The position numbers and the translations under genes were made by a program. This document shows positions 59,758 to 64,000 of a stretch of DNA of 64,000 nucleotides, piece after piece (the stretch's first letter is position 1; every line of letters begins with the position of its first letter). The notes under the pieces were generated by a model. That model saw only the letters and a list, made by a program, of their open reading frames with translations, made no database searches and was not told where the DNA came from. Origin of the DNA: Candidatus Synoicihabitans palmerolidicus (GTDB taxonomy: Bacteria > Verrucomicrobiota > Verrucomicrobiia > Opitutales > Opitutaceae). The stretch spans positions 124,001-188,000 of the forward strand of contig JAGGDC010000004.1 in NCBI GenBank assembly GCA_020809425.1, in the 5' to 3' direction.

Positions 59758-60675
59758 CTAGAATAACTGTCCCGGATATTCGCCGCGCGCGACCATCGCC
59801 GCCAAGGTCGCCTGCACCACGGGCTTATCTTCCCGATAGGTCACCCCAAACCAAGCCGCCTCCGTTCGCCTCACTCGCACCGTCGCGCGCCCGGCCTCGA
59901 TCTCGCCCGACACCGCCGCCGGCAGATAAAACTCCGCCTTGGGTTCTTCCAATCGCGACGCCACAAAAGCCCGCCACTGCCTTTCCAGGGCCTCCCAAAA
60001 CACGGGTTGAAACAACCAACAGTTCATCGAGACAATTTCCTGCCCCGTAAACGCGGCCCCTTCACCCACGTCACTTCGCCCAATTCCCGTGTGTTCGACC
60101 ACCTCGGTCAGCAAGCCTTCCTCGTCCACCTGACATACCCCGCGCGACACCGCGCCTTGTTCCGACAACGTGTTCGCCAGCGTATAACCCACCATCATGT
60201 GATCGGCGTCTGGCTCCGCCGCAAAATTCGCCAGCTGGGCCATCGAATCCCGCCCCAGAAAATCATCCGCATTGATCACCGCAAACGGCACGGTCCCGAC
60301 CACCTGTCGGGCACACCACACCGCATGACCCGTGCCCCAGGGCTTTTCGCGCCCCTCCGGCACGCTCACTCCTTCCGGTAACTGGTCCAGCGATTGAAAC
60401 GCATACTCCACCCGCAACCGTCCCTCGTACTTGGCGCCCACTTGCCGCCGAAACGCCTCCTCAAAATCGTCTCGAATCACAAACACCACGCGATCAAACA
60501 CCGCCCGGATCGCCTCAAACACCGCGTAATCCAAAATCGTCTCTCCTCCCGGCCCCACCGGGTCGAGTTGCTTCAGGCCCCCGTAGCGGGAGCCCATGCC
60601 AGCGGCCAGAACAAGCAGAGTAGGTGATGCCATCCCTGTCATGCACGCACGACCCTGCCCCAAAATCCAAATCAA
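59758..60675 (-). CDS. Sugar-phosphate nucleotidyltransferase family protein
   Basis: The product has the nucleotidyltransferase opening TLLVLAAGMGSRYGGLKQLD with the Gly-rich NTP loop, PWGTGHAVWCARQVV, and the metal-binding Asp pair in AVINADDFLGRDS. It would couple a sugar phosphate to an NTP to make a nucleotide sugar. The best start is the Met of MASPTLLVL at 60633 (291 residues); the residues encoded before it (WILGQGRACMTG) look non-native. Intact. It lies 63 bp before the PIG-L gene if the longer start of that is used, so the two may be co-transcribed. Confidence 0.85.
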   Translation of the reverse strand: MIWILGQGRACMTGMASPTLLVLAAGMGSRYGGLKQLDPVGPGGETILDYAVFEAIRAVFDRVVFVIRDDFEEAFRRQVGAKYEGRLRVEYAFQSLDQLPEGVSVPEGREKPWGTGHAVWCARQVVGTVPFAVINADDFLGRDSMAQLANFAAEPDADHMMVGYTLANTLSEQGAVSRGVCQVDEEGLLTEVVEHTGIGRSDVGEGAAFTGQEIVSMNCWLFQPVFWEALERQWRAFVASRLEEPKAEFYLPAAVSGEIEAGRATVRVRRTEAAWFGVTYREDKPVVQATLAAMVARGEYPGQLF

Positions 60676-62804
60676 AAAATCTGATAAAGCTCCAACAACA
60701 CCACCCCACCCTCGGAGCTACTATCCTCGACCGCCAAAGAATACACCCCGGCCGTCAGTCCCACCACGAGAGCCGCGTCCGCACTGCCCGCGGCCAATTC
60801 AAACGCTCCGACTTCCGCGCCTGCCAACGCCGCCGCATCCGCCTGCTCAGTCCATCAACGCGATTCCGCAACCACCGTGGCCCCACTCCCATGCTCGCTC
60901 TGCCGCCACAAAACGAGCCGCGGATCAATCACCGTATGCTTCCTTCACCCCAAATTGCGCCAACCCGGGCCCCACCGCCCGCAACAACAACCGCGCGTCG
61001 CCTTGTCCCGCCACTACAAACCCAGCCACCAACGCCTCACTAGCGGTGCCCGCCTCCCCTCGCGTTGATAAAGTGACCAATCGGATCGCCCCGGCCGCCG
61101 CATCGGCTCGAACCTCATCTCCGTCATAAATCTTAACCAAGGCCGCGCCTGTTGCCGTCTCCCCATTTCCCACGACCGTCACGGTGTAACGCCCTCCCGT
61201 CACCGCCTGCAGCAACGCCGCATCCGCACTTCCGGTCGCTACCGGAAACGCGCCCACTCGCTCCGCCGCAGCCGACACCGCGTCCCCTGACCATCGCGTA
61301 TTCTCAGCCAGTTGTGTCCCTCCACTCGCCGTGTCCAAACGCTGCAATTCCATCCGCGGATCCGCCAATACTTCCTCCACTCCAAACGGAACCAACCCAG
61401 GTCCCACCGCCCGCCATAACAGGGTCTTTTCACCCGCCCCCTCCAGCACCACCCCCGCCACCAATGCTTGCTCACCGCCGCCCCCGACCCAGCCTCGCAC
61501 GGACAAGTTCGTCAGCCATCCCGCTTCGCCTTCGATTTCATCCGCCACGTTCACGCTCCAGGCCGGTGTCGTCGTCTGTAATTCTCCCAGCCGGATCGTC
61601 AACTACGCCCCCGCATGCGCGGCCAATGCCACCGGCACCACCAATGTCGGCCCCTCCGATCCCGTCACCAGTTTTCCACTACGGGTCCACTCGTAGGTCA
61701 CCTCGGGCCGGATCTCCACCGCCACCGCCAACTCAAACGCGTCCCCGCGCTTGACGGTCGACGGCCCTGTCATCGCTCCCAGTTCGGGCAATTCCGGCGG
61801 CGGCTCCTCCTTGACCACCGGCATCACCATCCTGCGCCGTGGCATCGACGTACGCTGCTCTCCCGACGCCAACGTCACCACCGCATGCATCACCGCAAAC
61901 CCGCCACGCTCCGCCACCATTGTGGCTCGCAACGGATTTTCATCCTCCGGCGTCACTTCCCGCACCAACGTATCACCCTCATAATAAGCGATCCGAGTCC
62001 AGCCGCCCTCCACCCCCGTCAACCCATAGGTCAGCGTCGTGCCTCCCCTCACCGCACTTTGCACCGGTCGCAACTCCGAGGTCGCCACCGCCTTGTCGTA
62101 ACTCGCAAACGCCCTGAATACATACGCCAATCGCCGACTCGGCAGCCATCCGCGCGCCAACGGATCGCTTACCATCTCCGAGCGAGCCGCTATTTCCGCC
62201 TATCCGTTTCGAAACGACTCCGTTGCCGCCAACCACCCGGTGGATTCCGCCAAAGGCAACAAGGCCGGGCTGCCGTCCAAACTCGATGACTCAGCCGGAT
62301 ATCGAGTCGTCGCCACTTCAGCCAGAAACGGTAGAATCAATTCCATGCTGTCCCCGATTTCATGCGGCGAATTCTCCTCCTCCACCCAAGCCCACCGCGC
62401 TCCCCGCGGACGGTGTAGATCAAAAAGACTTCGAATATTTTCACGCCGAAGCTGCGTGTCCGTCTCCCCCCCCCCTGCCCTCAAAATCACCGGAGTGGCC
62501 AACGCAAGCAGACTCGGCCTATCCGAGTTGTAAAACCCGCCCTTGTTCGCCGAAAACCCAATCACTCGCTCCGGTCGCAACGCATTGAGTCCATAAGACA
62601 TTTGCCCTCCGTTCGACATGCCCGTCGGCAACCATGGCGCATCCACCAACTCCGGATGCCCACTCGCCACCGCCAACGACGCGAGGGCGCTTTCCCACGC
62701 GGTCAATTCCGCCGGATCCGAAAAATCGCACCCAGACTCGTTGGGGGAAATACCGCCCCTACCTCCTCTGGATGGCCGTGCCCTTCGGTATCGGTGGCTA
62801 CCTG
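60672..62804 (-). pseudogene. Large secreted hydrolase with Ig-like and Verrucomicrobia-type repeats, decayed
   Basis: Read leftwards from the IS end. The first part resembles an alpha/beta hydrolase (GMSNGGQMSYGLNALRPERV with a GMSNGG nucleophile elbow; His region VEEENSPHEIGD). A TAG near 62200 interrupts it. An Ig-like segment follows (GAMTGPSTVKRGDAFELAVA), then a TAG at 61603. The C-terminal repeats read LTNLSVRGWVGGGGEQALVA, KTLLWRAVGPGLVPFGVEEV, again RLLLRAVGPGLAQFGVKEAY. A tandem TGATTGAT near 60925 shifts the frame, a TGA near 60860 interrupts the next block, and the last stop is at 60672. The N-terminus is lost at the IS. Confidence 0.7.
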
Positions 62805-64000
62805 GAGCGTGTCCCATTTACCCTGATTTTGGAAGGGGGGCAGGAAAGCCGATTTTTGAGCAGATTTCCGGCTACCAATGGCGGATGTAGGCGCGCGCAG
62901 ATGCAATTTAAGGGCTAAATTGCAGTGTCGCAGCAGTCAGTGCCGGGATCGTTGCCATGAGGGAACCTCCGGCAGCCGGTTTATTGTTCATCGTTGGAGT
63001 AGGCTTGGTGGTTTTAGGCGGCTTGGGCCTGCCTGCGGTGGTTGGTCGGCCAGCAGTCGGGCGATGAGCCACAGGTTGTGCCCGAGGATGCTCCAGGCTA
63101 CCGCCAGGTAGCGATTCGTGAAGCCTCTGGCACTCAATCGCTTGCCTTGGCGTTGCTTGATGATGGCGATGCGGGCTTCCGTCGAAGTCCGGCGATGTTG
63201 GAGCGCCACGAACTGCGGCTCCTGCATGCGCCGTTGCAGCAGCTGCGGATCGCGGGGGCAAGTGGCGTCATAAATGTCGGCTTCGGCCAAGCGTTCGCAC
63301 AGCCGTTTGGTCGAGAAGCCTCGGTCGGTGCTCGCCGCTTTGATCGGGGTGCTCAGGTCGAACTGATTCTGGCGCTCGAGGCTCTGGTCGAACTGACGCC
63401 ATTCGGCCGGAGTCATTCCCTGATACAACTGCCAATCGGTGATCAACCCCGTCACGTTCTCACTGATCATGAAGGTGTGGCCAAACTCAACCTCGCCGGA
63501 CGCCTTGCCCCGGACCACGGTCTGCACGTCGGGTTCGGAGACGCGGAGGATCTTCTCGGCGTTGGGCACTGGTCGCGCGCCGATGATGCGTTTGTGGGCC
63601 TGTTTGATCGCGGCTGGCAGTTGCTCAAGCCTGGCGTCGATGCGCGCAATGATGCGGGTGGCCTGGCGCTCACTGAAGCGGGTCCGGGCGTAGTCGGCGG
63701 CGAGGTGGTCGCGGCGGCGGCGGGCGTGCTCGCCGATGGTGCGCAGCAGGCGTTTCATCTGGCGGAGCACGCCCTTGCGGGCCCGCTTCGCATCGCGGCG
63801 CCGTCGGGCTGTGGGTCATCGCGATGCACCACCGATTCATCTGCTTGGCAAAGACTGGCGGCTCGTTCGGCATCCGACCCCGCAACCCCGCTGCACGGAG
63901 CAGTTTCACCGCCTTGAGCAGGGGGTGCGGCTCACGTCGCGCAAGAGCACCCAGTCGACCGGGAAAGGGATGTTGGCCTGCAGGCAGGTCGAGTCCACCA
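62805..64000 (-). mobile_element. DDE-type insertion sequence, copy B (continues past the window)
   Basis: Begins GAGCGTGTCCCATTTACCC, matching the inverted right end of copy A at 27303-29129. The sequence stays closely similar to copy A over all of the 1196 bases in view. It is on the opposite strand. The other end lies outside the window. Confidence 0.85.
62988..64000 (-). pseudogene. Transposase of the DDE-type IS, copy B (partial)
   Basis: The C-terminal 260 residues from MLRQMKRLLRTIGEHARRRR to SLLQR are in one frame, including ISENVTGLITDWQLYQG, AASTDRGFSTKR and STEARIAIIKQRQGKRLSAR. In copy A a shift near 28200 breaks this part (RRARP instead of GEHAR). The preceding segment KQMNRWCIAMTHSP is in another frame, so copy B has its own shift near 63815. 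The 5' part is beyond the window. Confidence 0.75.

Noticed and set aside
1..64000. tRNA, rRNA or biosynthetic gene cluster
   Set aside because: I looked for tRNA-like cloverleaf and rRNA core sequences and for PKS/NRPS motifs and saw none. The FkbM and sulfotransferase remnants alone do not make a cluster.

Overview
The window looks like a chromosomal segment of a Verrucomicrobiota bacterium, most likely Opitutales/Opitutaceae. The GC content is high by eye. The left end has an accB-accC-asp23-amaP cluster. There are sulfatase, GH5, GH78 and xylose-type ABC transporter genes. A large secreted protein carries the C-terminal repeat (core AVGPGL) familiar from this phylum. These are family-level inferences; no 16S rRNA, tRNA, CRISPR array or prophage was recognised.

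The dominant property is decay. About twenty genes are intact: accB, accC, asp23, amaP, a prepilin peptidase, a ygfZ-like gene, mdh, ppk2, an exonuclease/phosphatase-family gene, an M48 protease, a membrane protein plus XRE regulator pair, xylFGH-like genes, a rhodanese, a glutaredoxin, a peroxiredoxin, a DUF547 gene, a PIG-L deacetylase and a nucleotidyltransferase. Roughly thirty others are broken by single-base indels, in-frame stops, short duplications or deletions, or truncation at insertion sequences. They include galK, a class I DAHP synthase, class I fructose-bisphosphate aldolase, GH5, GH78, a sulfatase, a sulfotransferase, FkbM, an ADOP-type permease, a purine nucleoside permease, LysR, an AhpD-like gene, ExbB and an N-ATPase gamma subunit. 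This mix is what early genome reduction in a host-restricted lineage looks like. Some single-base indels at homopolymers could instead be assembly error, but nonsense substitutions and a 4-bp duplication argue that much of the decay is real.

Layout. 1-9.7 kb: fatty-acid and envelope-stress genes, prepilin peptidase, broken galK, ygfZ, broken DAHP synthase, mdh. 9.7-19.1 kb: broken GH5 and sulfotransferase, IS3 copy 1, a decayed NarL-type two-component pair, BON protein, broken aldolase, intact ppk2. 19.2-24.9 kb: short hairpin repeats, IS110 remnant, orphan N-ATPase gamma with a coupled ribosome-hibernation-like gene, and a dead IS66 with perfect ends. 24.9-35.5 kb: exonuclease-type and M48 genes, a DDE-type IS separating two gene remnants, the XRE cassette with a perfect palindromic operator, and the intact xylFGH-like operon. 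35.7-54.5 kb: sulfatase, IS701, FkbM, ADOP permease, IS1380, purine nucleoside permease, GH78, rhodanese, YchJ-like, GPH symporter remnant, IS3 copy 2, ExbB remnant, IS30 and IS110 remnants, and an ISAs1 transposase with a DruA-like N-terminus. 54.7-64 kb: lipoprotein remnant, LysR divergent from an AhpD-Grx-Prx-DUF547 redox cluster, PIG-L, nucleotidyltransferase, a decayed secreted hydrolase, and a second copy of the DDE-type IS running off the end.

At several IS elements the genes on the two sides are different and both cut, with no target duplication visible. The elements therefore seem to have driven deletions as well as insertions.
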